A stretch of 52,471 bases of DNA from the NCBI GenBank assembly GCA_036244855.1, contig BQKZ01000388.1, forward strand, positions 31,914-84,384, read 5' to 3'. This stretch comes from Temnopleurus reevesii (lineage: Eukaryota > Echinodermata > Echinoidea > Temnopleuroida > Temnopleuridae). Made by a program: the position numbers and the translations under genes. The notes beneath the pieces are model-generated. The model ran no database searches, was not told where the DNA came from, and saw only the letters and a program-made list of their open reading frames with translations. Position 1 is the stretch's first letter, and the number at the start of each line of letters is the position of its first letter. Below, piece after piece: positions 1-10,479 of this stretch.

Positions 1-239
1 AGTATAATCATTTCGAACCAAAATATTCATCTGCCATGTCATTTTATTCCATCAACACCTTCCAAAAGGGATCTACACATGTGTACATGTGAACAAAACG
101 TAAAAAACAACATGTGGGGATAGCTCGAAAACCTGACCTGATTGGACAAAACCGATGTGATTTTTTGATTCAGCGCATGAGATTCACCCTAAATCAGCTA
201 AAAAATCGCAGACAACTTTCAAAAAGTAAAATTTTGTTG

Positions 240-1410
240 ACCAGTGTTATAGGTGGACAGTTGTCATTTTTTTAAAATATATTTTATTATTAGAAAGAGA
301 CAAAGAAATTCTGTTCAAAATGCTTTCAAATATGCTTTTGCACACTTACAATTTTGCTTAAATTATTTTGGTCATTTAAACATAAGTCTTGTGTCAAATC
401 TATATCTCGAAATTGAGTTTTTATAGTGCACAGTTGTGAACATATTTTTTGTATACTTCATTTTCAGAAAGAGACAAGGTACATCTGTTCAAAATACTTT
501 GAAATCTGTTTATTTCTCCTCATCTTTTGTACATTAAAAATAAGTCTTGTGCCATCCATTCTATTGGATTGAAAGTTTGATATAGATCATAAGAAATCCA
601 GCAGAAGCTTACTATGTCAATACAAAAATCAATGAATACAGGAAATTATAGGAACTAGAATATTGTTATAAGACACAGGACAGAACCAGTATCATATGGT
701 TTTTGCTAAATCAAGGAGATGTTTTTTTCGAATTACCTCTAGCTACTGGTGTACAGGACGTAGATACGTCAAACACCATCAACTAATAAAAACAAACAAA
801 AAACAACAAATCTATTCTACGAAATTTAATTTTACAGGTGGACAGTTGTGAATGAATTTTTAAAAATACTTGATACTCAGAGAGAGACAAGGAAAAGCCA
901 TTGAAAGTAAATTCAAATATTGTTTGTACATGAACATGTACCACCTTTTCTTTTATCTTGCCCTTTCCCCTAATAATTCCATTCATATTTTTTTGCATTA
1001 AAACATAAGTCTTGTGCTAAATCTATTCTCTGATATTGAGTTTTATAGGCAGACTCGAATGAGTTTGTTATACTTGATACTTAGCAAAAGACAAGAAAAA
1101 GCTATTCAAAGTAAAATTCAAATATGGTTCGTACATGTACTATCTTTTCTATTTTTATCTTGCCCTTTCCCCCTAATCATTCCATTCATAATTTTTGGCA
1201 TTAAAACATAAGTCTTGTGCTAAATGTATTCTATGAAATTGAGTTTTATAGGCAGAAAGTTGTGAAAGAATTTTTTATACTTGTTACTCGGAAAGAGACA
1301 ACGAAAAGCAATTCAAAGTATTTATCGTTCAAACATGTACATGTTCCATCTTTTTTTTTTAAATCTTGCCCTCCTCCTAATCATTCCATTCATAATTTAT
1401 TCAACATTGT
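240..1410 (+). repeat. Diverged ~200-bp tandem repeat array
   Basis: About five diverged copies of a unit of roughly 200 bp lie head to tail. The clearest pair is about 1003-1205 and 1206-1410, offset 203 bp. Shared landmarks are AAACATAAGTCTTGTG, TTGAGTTTTATAGGCAGA, AGAGACAA(G/C)GAAAAGC and a pyrimidine block ending CATTCCATTCATAA. Earlier copies start near 250, 376 and 801. The array is interrupted at about 545-800 by sequence that does not fit the unit. Short open frames beginning at 1014 and 1217 are paralogous only because the DNA repeats. The 203-bp period is not a multiple of three, so I do not call them genes. Confidence 0.75.
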
Positions 1411-1455
1411 AGGTACTCTAACCATAAAGAACAATGTTTTAATGTGTAATTTCTT

Positions 1456-2000
1456 TTAAAGGCCAGAGTTTTCTTGCTTTGATTTAAAACACAGAAAGCA
1501 CACCAACTGATAAAACAACGTTTGAAGTAAATCGGACAATGAATAATGCTGTGAATATTTCAATTATATAACTGACCAACTGGTGATTTTCATGCAAATT
1601 GGCAAAATTTACGTGCTTGGAAGTATGTCATGCATTTCTCGACTGGTATCATGTAACTAATTGTTTTTAGCAATCTGTTTTAACCCATAAACTCATGATT
1701 ATAAAAATGTTCATAAGGTCAATCAATAAATGTACCTGCATTTTTTTTTAAATTTTAACAATAAGATATAATTAAATACTCCCAGAGAAGTATCTGACAT
1801 ATGTCATCATGTGACCAAAATTTGTCAATTTGCTTGAAAATCATTGTTGAGTTATGTAATTGAAAGGTTCATATTTTAGAAAAAAATTATTTATTTTCCA
1901 ATTTATATCAAATATTTGTTATTTTTTTGTCTGAGTTTTGTGATTTTAATTAGTGCAAACATTTTTTTGCCCAGACCAAGTCTTTAAATAAAATTATCGG
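1456..2000. repeat. Degenerate foldback element
   Basis: The segment about 1545-1655 reappears inverted at about 1785-1885. Both arms contain, on opposite strands, TTTCAATTA(T/C)ATAACT and TGATTTTCA(T/A)GCAAATTG, followed by CAAA(A/T)TTT. The element may extend to the TTTAAAG-like ends near 1456 and 1995, but those outer ends match only weakly. It is probably an old MITE or foldback. The family is not recognised. Confidence 0.5.
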
Positions 2001-2108
2001 AGTTTAAAAAAATGTTAAAAAGCAGGGAGCAAGTCACTTCAAGAACTACTTGTGAGAGTTTCATATTGATGACATCTAGTTACGAAGGTAATAGATATTA
2101 TATTGCAG

Positions 2109-2282
2109 ATGGATGGTTTAACAGACAGGGAAGAGGAAAAGAAACTGATAGGGTCTTCGGGAAAACAAGCCAACAAGTTCATGTACAAGAAAGTTTCACA
2201 CCGTGAGAAAAAGTTACAGGAGCACCTTTCACATTTTGTCTTTGACTTTGCAAGTACTTGGAATCTGAAAATTTTTGTTTAA
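2109..2282 (+). CDS. Candidate short coding exon, charged peptide, unknown function
   Basis: An ATG at 2109 opens a 57-codon frame ending at TAA 2280-2282. The frame is open from 2073. The first ~40 codons look coding, with balanced codon use and a highly charged, helix-prone composition starting MDGLTDREEEKKLIG and containing KFMYKKVSHREKKLQEHL. The preceding bases TTATATTGCAG could be a splice acceptor directly before the ATG. Possible donors are GTGAGA at 2203 and GTACTT at 2254, so the exon could be shorter than the open frame. After about 2235 the composition turns AT-rich, which fits an exon ending earlier. I recognise no domain. It could be an internal exon of a + strand gene, or chance. 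A longer ATG frame in another register (2012-2206) overlaps it and looks less coding. Confidence 0.35.
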   Translation: MDGLTDREEEKKLIGSSGKQANKFMYKKVSHREKKLQEHLSHFVFDFASTWNLKIFV

Positions 2283-2928
2283 TTTTTAGTTGTATAGCCA
2301 CAACAGAGATGTTGAGGCTATTATTCCAAATGAATACCCACTCTCTCATTATAGCCGATAACTGTATAATTTTTTTAATTTTTTTTTACCACACAATGAC
2401 ACCACATTCAATAAATGATTTAAAAATCAAGCCCCCAAGTTTAGTTTTTGAAACAAGGCTGACAAATATGGGTTGATGTTACCTTCTATGTCTCATCAAA
2501 CCTCAATAAATCTGATATGTTTTATCTTTGGGTCATGGAATTGATTTCGTAGAAGAATAATTGGATGATTAGATAATTTGTCCCCAGAAGTCATGTTTCA
2601 TTCTTTTCAGAATAATCTTCATTCATTCTGTTAAAGAAAACAATTTTTGTGTGAATTGAAATAATGTCTCACTCAATATAAACCGTTCAGTAAAGTTTAA
2701 AGTAGCATCCATGATTTCATCATTGAAACTGCAAGCGAAGGTCAATTCCCTTGTTATGTTTTTCTCCAGATACCCTGATCATATGAAGAGCTAGAATCTG
2801 ACAGATGTTGATATGTGACCCGTGACCTACAGACTTCATATTAATTTCTTTTTCAGCTCGGGCAGCCCCTGATTATCAGCCTAAAAGCATCTGAATAAAA
2901 AGAGGTCACATCTTGGGATCAAATTGAC
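2283..2928. other. AT-rich sequence, no feature seen
   Basis: No convincing reading frame, inverted repeat or RNA gene is visible. It is intronic or intergenic in character. Confidence 0.5.
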
Positions 2929-2942
2929 TAGAGTCGACTCTA
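2929..2942. other. Perfect palindrome with AGAGTCGACTCT core
   Basis: TAGAGTCGACTCTA is a perfect 14-bp palindrome. Its 12-bp core recurs at 7059-7070. It may be a dimeric protein-binding site, but no function is established. Confidence 0.5.
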
Positions 2943-2984
2943 TTGATTGTACATTCATGAATGTTCCAGAACATGTAATCTGAT

Positions 2985-3145
2985 TTTAAATGGGAAAGTG
3001 CGCATAAGCTGAAATTTTCGCGAATTTCACAACTATGAATTAGCTAGAATTATCACTCATTAGAATGTCCAAAAACTTGTGTACAGTAATCTTTCAAAAC
3101 GTGAAAATAGCAACTCGCTAATGTGTGACCGTCTGAAATACAATG
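2985..3145. repeat. Fragment of a MITE family also found at 45313 and 46960
   Basis: It contains AAGCTGAAATTTTCGC, also seen (as the reverse complement) near the right end of the 45313-45524 element. It also contains CTTTCAAAACGTGAAAATA and CTCGCTAATGTGTGACCG, matching CTTTCAAAACATAAAAATA and CTCGCTAAATGTCTGAAA at about 47008-47042. Exact ends are unclear. Confidence 0.55.
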
Positions 3146-3960
3146 AATTTACATTTACAATAGTTTTTCAAAGGAAGATGAAAATGAAGAAAGAGGTTAG
3201 TTGAGGAGTTGTGATCCTCAAACTTTCTTAAAAAGATCAATGTCAAGACTACAGTTCATGACATTAAAATTCATGGCAAAATAAGAAAGTGGGGAATCAT
3301 AAAAGCCAGGAGGCTTTCTGATTTCTATAGAAATATAAAACATAAATGGTTAAAAATGTTCTTCTTTGAATTATCTTCAAATGATGTTCCAAACTAATGT
3401 CTCATGAAGGAAGGAAAAAGGAAGACACATCCCCTTCTCTCCGTGTTTTAAGACTTTTCCTGCATTCTGAATGACACCATTAGACCTTTCTTGCGAAATT
3501 GTAGGATGTGAAACCTCGGGGGCAAGATTGATGGGTAATTTGATTCCAATTCCTTGAGAAAAGGAGACAAAATGTACTTTTATACAGAACTCAAACTATC
3601 CCACCATTATCCATTCCTAGTCTCTTGGGTTGAACATAACACTAGACATCTGTTGGGATAAATTACACTCAATGGCTCTGTTTATGGATATTTTGTGACG
3701 ACTTTCATCATAAATCTTCACTTATAAATGCATTAATTTCTATTTTATTCTCATCTATCCCCTGGTTTCTATTTTGCAAATGTTCTTTCGACCAAGTCGG
3801 TGATTTTAGTCGTCTTGTTTCCATCATTTAATCACTTATCATTGTACAAAATTATGTTCTAATTTTTTAGATAGTAATTCATAGTATCAGGATTTAGGTA
3901 TCAGTTCGATACCATGAATGAATAGGCCTGCATCATAAAAAAAAAAGTTTTAAAGAAGAT
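3146..3960. other. Unique AT-rich sequence, nothing assigned
   Basis: No gene, tandem repeat or inverted repeat was recognised before the poly-G tract. Confidence 0.5.
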
Positions 3961-3964
3961 ACAA

Positions 3965-3976
3965 GGGGGGGGGGGG
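3965..3976 (+). repeat. Poly-G tract (12 G)
   Basis: A homopolymer of 12 G follows AAGATACAA. It is one of seven runs of 10 or more G, all on the + strand. Confidence 0.95.
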
Positions 3977-4185
3977 TGTCACTATGATCTCCATGATTGA
4001 TAATTGAAATGTTTTTAGCAGCAGCGCCCTGTGTTACATACAAGAGCCTGTTTGTTTTTCTGTCCCATATATTGATATTTAGGTACATGTACCTAAGAGA
4101 GTTACACTTGAAGAAGTCACACAGACTGTGAGCATGATGTGGTGAATAAAATTTTGTTCACATCTACTGCAGTTTAAGTGCTCTG

Positions 4186-4189
<4 letters not shown>

Positions 4190-4221
<32 letters not shown>
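4190..4221 (+). repeat. Poly-G tract (32 G)
   Basis: This is the longest homopolymer in the window, 32 consecutive G. It is a potential G-quadruplex and a likely region of length error in the assembly. Confidence 0.95.
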
Positions 4222-4222
<1 letters not shown>

Positions 4223-4224
4223 GG

Positions 4225-4335
4225 TAAGAGGTATTCCAAAGACCTTGACAAAACTTTGATGGAACTTTGACGAAACCACAAGAAATCTTATATTTTTGTT
4301 CTTCAAAACCTTATGGTAACATTAAGGTTTTGTCG
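4225..4335 (-). repeat. Dispersed repeat fragment, related to 11860-11950
   Basis: GACCTTGACAAAACTTTGAT, AAACCACAAGAAATCTTA and TTCAAAACCT match, in inverse orientation, the stretch at about 11860-11950 that carries the AAACC(G)TAAAATTTCTTATGG and TTGTCAAGGTTTTG motifs. It appears to be an old interspersed repeat with unclear ends. Confidence 0.5.
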
Positions 4336-4556
4336 TAATTATGGCATCTACCCTTACTGAAACTCGGTTTTATTCCCAATGGGATTATCATAGTTTCTGA
4401 AAATAAAACATCAACGTTAACAGAAAAGGCGGAACTACAGCAAGTTCACAGAACTTGTAAAAATAATGTAGATCACTGGATGAATAACATCCACTGGATG
4501 CTTACATTTATACAAGCGTGAACATTTTGATAATTGCAAAGTATTAAACTCTTTAA

Positions 4557-4730
4557 GGGGGTGTTGCTCAAAAGTTGCAATTGATCGCAAGTTGCAATTG
4601 ATCGGAAAGTGCCAATCAAATTCATTGTTTCATGTGCGTCTTCATATGCGCATACCGTGCGCGAATGAAAATGCGCGTTACGATGTTCAAAGTTGCAGTT
4701 GATTTGCAGTTGATTTTGAGCAACACCCCC
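4557..4730. mobile_element. MITE, GGGGGTGTTGCTCAAAA family, copy 1
   Basis: The 174-bp element has 17-bp terminal inverted repeats GGGGGTGTTGCTCAAAA. Subterminal direct repeats follow: (A/G)TTGCAATTGATC twice on the left and TTGCAGTTGATT-like units on the right. Its flanks are TTTAA on the left and TTAG on the right, compatible with a 3-bp TWA-type target duplication. The G-rich ends and such a target fit PIF/Harbinger-like MITEs, but this superfamily call is inference. A second copy lies at 9014-9188. It has no coding capacity. Confidence 0.8.
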
Positions 4731-4734
4731 TTAG

Positions 4735-5408
4735 TGAGTCATTAACCATAAGAATGTGGTTCAAGTTCATTGTCTATGATCACACAATTATACAATTATT
4801 TAAAATCTATATCCATGTATACATTTGTGAAAGAATTTTTTTTAATGAATACGTTTTACATGTATTGAGTGACTGGGTTGGCAAAATCCCCCACTGTGAC
4901 CGATACAATGTGCATTTATTTCAGTCAACATTTGGTTGTTTTAAACTTGAAAGTTGATGACTCATTGTAATACCCTTACAAATATCATTGATACGTAATT
5001 GATCAATTAAATGTACCACATTTGTAGTTTTAAGGGCACTTTTAAAGCTATAAGAGTTTTCCGCTGAGAGCCATTCAGAAGTCATAGAATGTTCAGGGAC
5101 ATGAAGTGCAATTACAATTATGGTTTTATTGGTAACTTGAATGTGTATGAAGGATTTGTACATAGATCTGCTCATTCCTAAGATTTCTCTATTTTTCATG
5201 TAGAATTAATGGATTATTTATCCATAGGAACAAATGAACCATTAATGATCACCAAGAAAAGTGGAGGACTGTATTCCAAATCTATCTCTTTTTCGGATGT
5301 CCAAACGATGTTCTTTTGATTAGCCATGGCCTCAAAGTACCTGTATATAAAAGGCATATATTCATTTCTATTGTGCTGTCTCAAATTAGAAATTATTTTG
5401 TTCAGCTA
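4735..5408. other. AT-rich sequence, no gene recognised
   Basis: Only short open frames occur on both strands (for example 4754-4957 and 4921-5199), without coding character. They overlap each other in part. Confidence 0.5.
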
Positions 5409-5928
5409 TTAAAGCCCAAATACAGTTTTGGTAACGATTAAGAAATGTGAATTTTACTTGATGTTTATCATAACATATGTATCTTACACACATTTCGAGA
5501 CCAAAGCATATTTTTTAAGAACTGATTCTGTTTGAAAATTTGAATTTGACCTTTAAACCATATTTAGCGCCCTCTTTTGGTAAAAACAATATTTTGTTTG
5601 TTATCGGGCATAAAGCAAGGTTATTTCTGAGATTTTATAAAAGAATAATAAAAAGGTGTACACAAAAATTTAATTCTTAAATATTCATCCGATTCTGTGT
5701 ACGAGAAGGTGTCTTTTATCGCGAAAGAAAACATTGAATAAGTGTCAGGGTACATGACGCTGAGATATTTTGCACATTTTAGGCTATAACTTTAAAAAAC
5801 CTCATTCATTTTTCACAAAATCTTTTGTGCAATATATTCATGATACTATATTTCATGTCATTTAGATTTGAAGACAAAATCTGGAGATAAAAATATTCGC
5901 TTTTACCAAAACTTTACTTGGGCTTTAG
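5409..5928 (-). mobile_element. TTAA-flanked MITE, AAAGCCCAAGTACAG family, long copy
   Basis: Ends are TTAAAGCCCAAATACAG on the left and CTTTACTTGGGCTTTAG on the right, inverted repeats extending into CAGTTTTGGTAA. The element is about 520 bp. Reverse-complemented, its right ~300 bp aligns with the whole element at 49038-49354, including CAGATTTTGTCTT, AGTATCAT, ATTGCACAAAAGATT and TTTTCTTTC landmarks. The left flank is TTAA and the right is TTTAG, probably a mutated TTAA. The left ~200 bp is absent from the other copy. It is non-autonomous, with no transposase frame. Confidence 0.85.
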
Positions 5929-5947
5929 GGATTTACATTTTAAATTT

Positions 5948-5991
5948 TATTCTGGTGCGTATTCTGGTGCGTATTCTGGTGCGTATTCTGG
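5948..5991 (+). repeat. 12-bp minisatellite, 3.7 copies
   Basis: The unit TATTCTGGTGCG is repeated 3.7 times with no mismatches, suggesting recent slippage or expansion. Confidence 0.95.
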
Positions 5992-7055
5992 AAGGTTTGA
6001 ATCTGTGCTATTGGCAAATTCCTTACATGTATCCACCCATTTAGTTTAGTTCAATATGACTGTTGACACCCAGGAAGTAATATTTCAATGGGCAGGTCAG
6101 ATAAAATGAGACGAAATTGATATTACGGTGGTGAATTTTGTTATGAATTATGGTTTTTGGAGAGGAAGTTTGTAACAGGAAGCCAGTCGCCCATCAGAGA
6201 GTTAATCCAGCCAGAAGTGTTAGCCTGGTGGAACAAGATTTTGTAACCATTTACGGAAAACGAAAAAAAATATCTAGTACAGGAGGAGGTCATCAGGTCA
6301 CTAAGGTCAACAGATGATGGTCTATAAGCTGTGTTAAACGTTTGAGATGGTGCTGCATTTGCCAGAGTTTCCTTGATCTCGGGATTTTAGCTCGATATAC
6401 GGCCCTCTCCCCGATTTATTTCAAGATTCGATATCCTGGTCTGCATTATCCAGAGTCTTCAAGATAAATCTTGAATCTTTCACTACCCTTATTCTTAATT
6501 TAACTCAAGATGTATAAAACCAGTATGCAACATCCAAACTCATGATAATTACATAACCTCTAATAGTTCAAGCTAAAATATGATGAGACCCTTCTAACTT
6601 CTGCACTCTGTGCACAAATTATTGAGCTAATTATATAATTACAAGTAACTCACCAACCAAAGATTTATTCATCTCAAGATTTTTCAGAGAATTATAGTCA
6701 AAGAGCTAGGAATAATTGAATAAACACAGTTTCTTATATAAACTCTTTACACAGAATTGTAGAAATACGTTAAAGACCAAACCCTGATTGTATGGATTGA
6801 TGTACTAGATATTGGAAAAGGGGCTTTAGTAATATCACTCCACATTTGCCCCTTGTGAAGTTCCCATTTAAATCAGAATCGTCATGCATATTGATTTAAA
6901 ATCCTGCCACAAAGCAGGTTTTTTTTCAATGGTATGCAAATCTGATGAGGATATCTGCTTTCTGTTTGACATATATGCCTGAATAGAACAACAATTTATT
7001 ATATTGTCAAATTTGTTTGCAGGCAATAAAATGGGTATAGGAAGAGCAGTATAAA
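5992..7055. other. Unique sequence, no feature assigned
   Basis: No gene or repeat was recognised. Confidence 0.45.
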
Positions 7056-7073
7056 TTCAGAGTCGACTCTGAA
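7056..7073. other. 18-bp perfect palindrome with AGAGTCGACTCT core
   Basis: TTCAGAGTCGACTCTGAA is a perfect 18-bp palindrome. Its 12-bp core is the same as at 2930-2941. Confidence 0.6.
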
Positions 7074-7261
7074 CTTTTTGAGGCATTGAGAGCGATGAAT
7101 ACGTTCAGAAGGTTTTCTTCGCTTACAAATTCACAGATTCTTTCCATGCTTAGGTTCAGTTTCAGAATTTAGTCGATAAAGTTGAAAAGATTCAGTCAAG
7201 CTTGATAGGTGATATCATAATGAATGGAGTGGTGTCCCTAAGCTATGATTTAATCTTTTTT

Positions 7262-7414
7262 TCATATCTCACCATGGACTTGTAGTTTCATAACTCACCA
7301 TGGACTTGTAGTTTCATATCTCACCATGGACTTGTAGTTTCATAACTCACCATGGACTTGTAGTTTCATAACTCACCATGGACTTGTAGTTTCATAACTC
7401 ACCATGGACTTGTA
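7262..7414 (+). repeat. 26-bp minisatellite, about 5.9 copies
   Basis: Six units of CTCACCATGGACTTGTAG plus TTTCATAA or TTTCATAT start at 7268, 7294, 7320, 7346, 7372 and 7398. The last unit is cut after CTTGTA. The unit-final base is T before units 1 and 3 and A before units 2, 4, 5 and 6, hinting that a 52-bp dimer was copied first. Confidence 0.95.
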
Positions 7415-8776
7415 CATCTAGATCTATTGTCGATCGGATTTAATGGACCAGTGCTGAATTGGGTCATAAATAGACTAGGTTGTGATATTGATGACCATGT
7501 TATGTGTATTTGACACATATAAAAGAATTCTGGCCATTGAAAAATTGTTATCGAAGGACCATCAGGTATTGCGCTATCTGTAATGTACTTACAATATGCA
7601 CAAGTGAATATTACTGAGTCATTTCACTTTTGACCCTTTTATTTGTATTATCAAGAAGTTGTAGTTCTAAACTTTTTTTCCTTTCAATAAATCACTCATG
7701 GGTACACTTGATGTAGTGGTATTATTGGACAAATAGGAATTACTCATATGACATTGTAAATGATAATAATTGAATGCAACACCCAGTGTGTTCAAATACT
7801 GACAATTTATACAAGATCTGTATTGCTGTACATACTGGAACAGGGTATAGCGATGTATATAATTAAAAAAAAGCATCAGAATGTTAACTTTACGATGTGA
7901 TGAATAGTGGGAAACTATATTTATAATGTATGCACCTATAGAATTTCTTCTTAGATTCGTCGAAAATCATTTCTGAACATTCAGTCAGTTATCCATTGTT
8001 TTTTCAATGTTTCTTTACAAAGTTTCGGTATAAATCAAGTAGCGTCTAAACACGGACAGTTTGCTTTTCACAATTCCCTGGTTGGAGGGAGGAGTAGAAA
8101 CAGGAATTTGATCAAACAGACACGCATGGTTGAGCACTTTGAAGAAAGATATACTCATTGAACAAGTAATATTTCTGCAGCTGAGAAAACAACATATTGA
8201 GGTTTTATGATAAACGTAGCATGGGGCATATCAGTGCTTTTTTGTGAGCCTGTATTTGTAGAATATTACATTGATACCTTGAAAAATTAAACAATTTTAT
8301 TGGAATCATAGTTATACATGTGACTCTTTGGTGCTATAACAATGCCGTTTCAAAAGTACAATCACATTTTCTCCCAATTCCAGAAAAAAAATGGAAAAGA
8401 TTCAGAGTGAATTGAATTAAAGTGCAAGGTGTATGTCCATGCAATGTAGATTTGAGGAGAATCTGTTTGAAAATGGGTTGCAAGTAAAGTTGAAACAATT
8501 TAAAAAAAAAAGATATTTTTAAACCTTTTAATTATGACAGTAAAACACTCCCTATAGAAGTATATTTTTCAGAAAATACATCCATTATGGACTTTGAAGA
8601 TTAAGTAAATGAAATTTATTTGGCCCAGTGGACAAGGGAAGAGCACTTGGAGATTTTCATTCCTCTTCCTTATTCCTTTCTCATTAACAGAGCTGTGTTT
8701 GAAAGATAAGTGGTCTTGCCCTTTGAATTTTGAAAAAAAAGACTTTTCCATTCTTGTACAACCTGCAAACAAGTAT
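7415..8776. other. AT-rich sequence, nothing assigned
   Basis: Short overlapping open frames on opposite strands (8569-8797) show no coding character. No repeat family was recognised. Confidence 0.45.
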
Positions 8777-8778
8777 TA

Positions 8779-8984
8779 CAGTGGAAACACAGTATAAGAA
8801 GGTTCTTAGGACGATCGAAAATACATTGTAATAGCAGTAATCTCTTTATAGCAGAGTTAAAAAAGAATAAGTTATAAAGAGCTTGATTTGTGTTTTTACC
8901 TCTTGATAACAGATATTTCTTTATATCAGATCTCTTTACATATAGATAACAAAAATCAGACCTCTTTACATCGAGTTTTCACTG
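8779..8984. mobile_element. TA-flanked MITE, Tc1/mariner-pogo-like ends
   Basis: The ~206-bp element begins CAGTGGAAACAC and ends GAGTTTTCACTG, with TA on both sides. The inverted ends CAGTG(G/A)AAAC and the TA target are typical of Tc1/mariner-superfamily elements, especially the pogo/Tigger group. Internal sequence has CTCTTTATA-type repeats and no open frame. The superfamily is inferred from ends only. Confidence 0.65.
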
Positions 8985-9013
8985 TAGTCATATTCCATGG
9001 ATAAATCTCCATT

Positions 9014-9188
9014 GGGGTGTTGCTCAAAAGTTGCAATTGATCGCAAGTTGGAGTTGATCGAAACGCGCCAATCAAAATCATTGTTTCATGCGCGTCTTGA
9101 TATGTGCGCATACCGTGAGCCAATGAAAATACGAGTTACAGTTTGCAAAGTTGCAGTTGATTTGCAGTTGATTTTGAGCAACAACCCC
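9014..9188. mobile_element. MITE, GGGGGTGTTGCTCAAAA family, copy 2
   Basis: It is nearly colinear with 4557-4730 and in the same orientation. Both copies carry TTGCAATTGATCGCAAGTTG, CATTGTTTCATG, GCGCATACCGTG and TTGCAGTTGATTTTGAGCAA. The ends are GGGG and CCCC, one base shorter than copy 1. The 81-residue open frame at 8997-9242 is the element read through and is not a gene. Confidence 0.85.
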
Positions 9189-9550
9189 ATGAATGTTTTA
9201 GGCCAAAGTTCTTCTCAGAGAGCTATGGTGAAGTTTACTTGAATCATAAGGGGGAAGGACAATCAACTCAAATGCAAAGAGACTGCACCAAGATGCAGAT
9301 AATGAGAGACCCGTTGCAGTCAAAATGGCTCAAAGCGTTTTTTTTAGAGACGGAATAAGTTTTTGAGATGTCAAACAAGGTCTTTTTAGGAGCACTGTTA
9401 TTGTTTGGGTTGGATTGAGTGATGACAAGATTTGCCCTGGACCTGAAACTATTCAATAAATCAGTGAGGTGGAAGTTTTAACACAGAGATGTGATTCATG
9501 CACTTGAGTCTTGATGGTTATGCAGGGGCCTCCGTTGGGTTCTTTTTAAA
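9189..9550. other. Unique sequence, nothing assigned
   Basis: No gene, inverted repeat or tandem repeat was recognised. Confidence 0.4.
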
Positions 9551-9553
9551 CTG

Positions 9554-9680
9554 TTTTTTTTTTTTTGGGGGGGGGGGTTCTGATCAAGATGAGGGAGAGG
9601 AAAGGGCGTGTATGTGTGTGTTTTTTTTGGGGGGGGGGATGGTGAGAGGAAGGAAAGAAGAAAGGAAGGAAGGAAATACA
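9554..9680 (+). repeat. Poly-T/poly-G tracts and GGAA-rich simple sequence
   Basis: Two T-run-then-G-run blocks (G at 9567-9577 and 9629-9638) are followed by GGAAGGAAAGAAGAAAGGAAGG. Long open frames on both strands here are low-complexity artefacts. Confidence 0.9.
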
Positions 9681-10479
9681 GGTCTGCTTTTGGTAGAAAA
9701 TTTAGGATTCCAGTCAACAGTCAAGTACACTTGCCATTCATCTGGTCATTGCTTTTACTCTTGTTGTGGTTCAAATAGGCCTTCCTTTCTTCCAGAGTAT
9801 TTTAGGAATAGTTTAATAATATTTTAGTCAACTAAACCATGCAGATACATGTAAGGGGTCATAGCATTTCACTGCCTTTCAGATTTATATATGTCATGCA
9901 TGTATTATATAAATATTATTGCACTTTGCAGTTTCATTCTCGTTAAGAATTCACAATATATATCAATTTAGCCAATCATATTTACATTTTAGAAAATACG
10001 AATAATTTACAGCATTTTTCCGGCACGTCAGCAGTAGATATTAATATTCCCTCTCCTATTTTTGGTATTTAATTACTCGTTGAGTGGACTCAGTGACTGA
10101 ATACGGTTTCAATTGCCTGATTGACTCTATATGGTTAGATGGAAATGAAAGATAATGAGATATCACTATCATCAACCTGACTTCTCTACCACCATGAACT
10201 TCCACAGAAACTATCATTGAATGGGTACTTAAACTACAAGACAAGTAGTATTGAGAGTTTTAATTATCATTCGGATGTCTGTTGAAGTGCTTAATATCTG
10301 CCACTTGCCGCGTCGACCAATGAATTTTGATTAATTAGCGGCAGCATGGTTCAATGAACACAACCATGTGGTCAGAGGCAGGGATGCATGAGTGCAGGAG
10401 CTGGAGAATGGTGAATTTAGGACAAATTTTGCACACGTAGTAACAAATGGAGCTAAAATACAGTATATTAACGGTAAAT
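9681..10479. other. AT-rich sequence, nothing assigned
   Basis: No coding signal was seen. ATG-rich short frames are not supported. Confidence 0.4.

Noticed and set aside
1014..1459. Two similar short + frames resembling a tandem gene pair
   Set aside because: Similarity comes from the ~200-bp DNA repeat. The 203-bp period breaks the frame and other copies have stops.
4190..4221. Telomere or G-rich functional element
   Set aside because: It is a pure G homopolymer with no telomeric TTAGGG pattern. Assembly or slippage is the simpler explanation.
7262..7414. CRISPR-like direct repeats
   Set aside because: Units are contiguous with no spacers, and the window is eukaryotic.
8997..9242. 81-codon + frame
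   Set aside because: It is a read-through of a MITE that is non-coding in its sister copy at 4557.
9496..9827. 109-codon + frame and 73-codon - frame
   Set aside because: They are driven by poly-T/poly-G and GGAA simple sequence.
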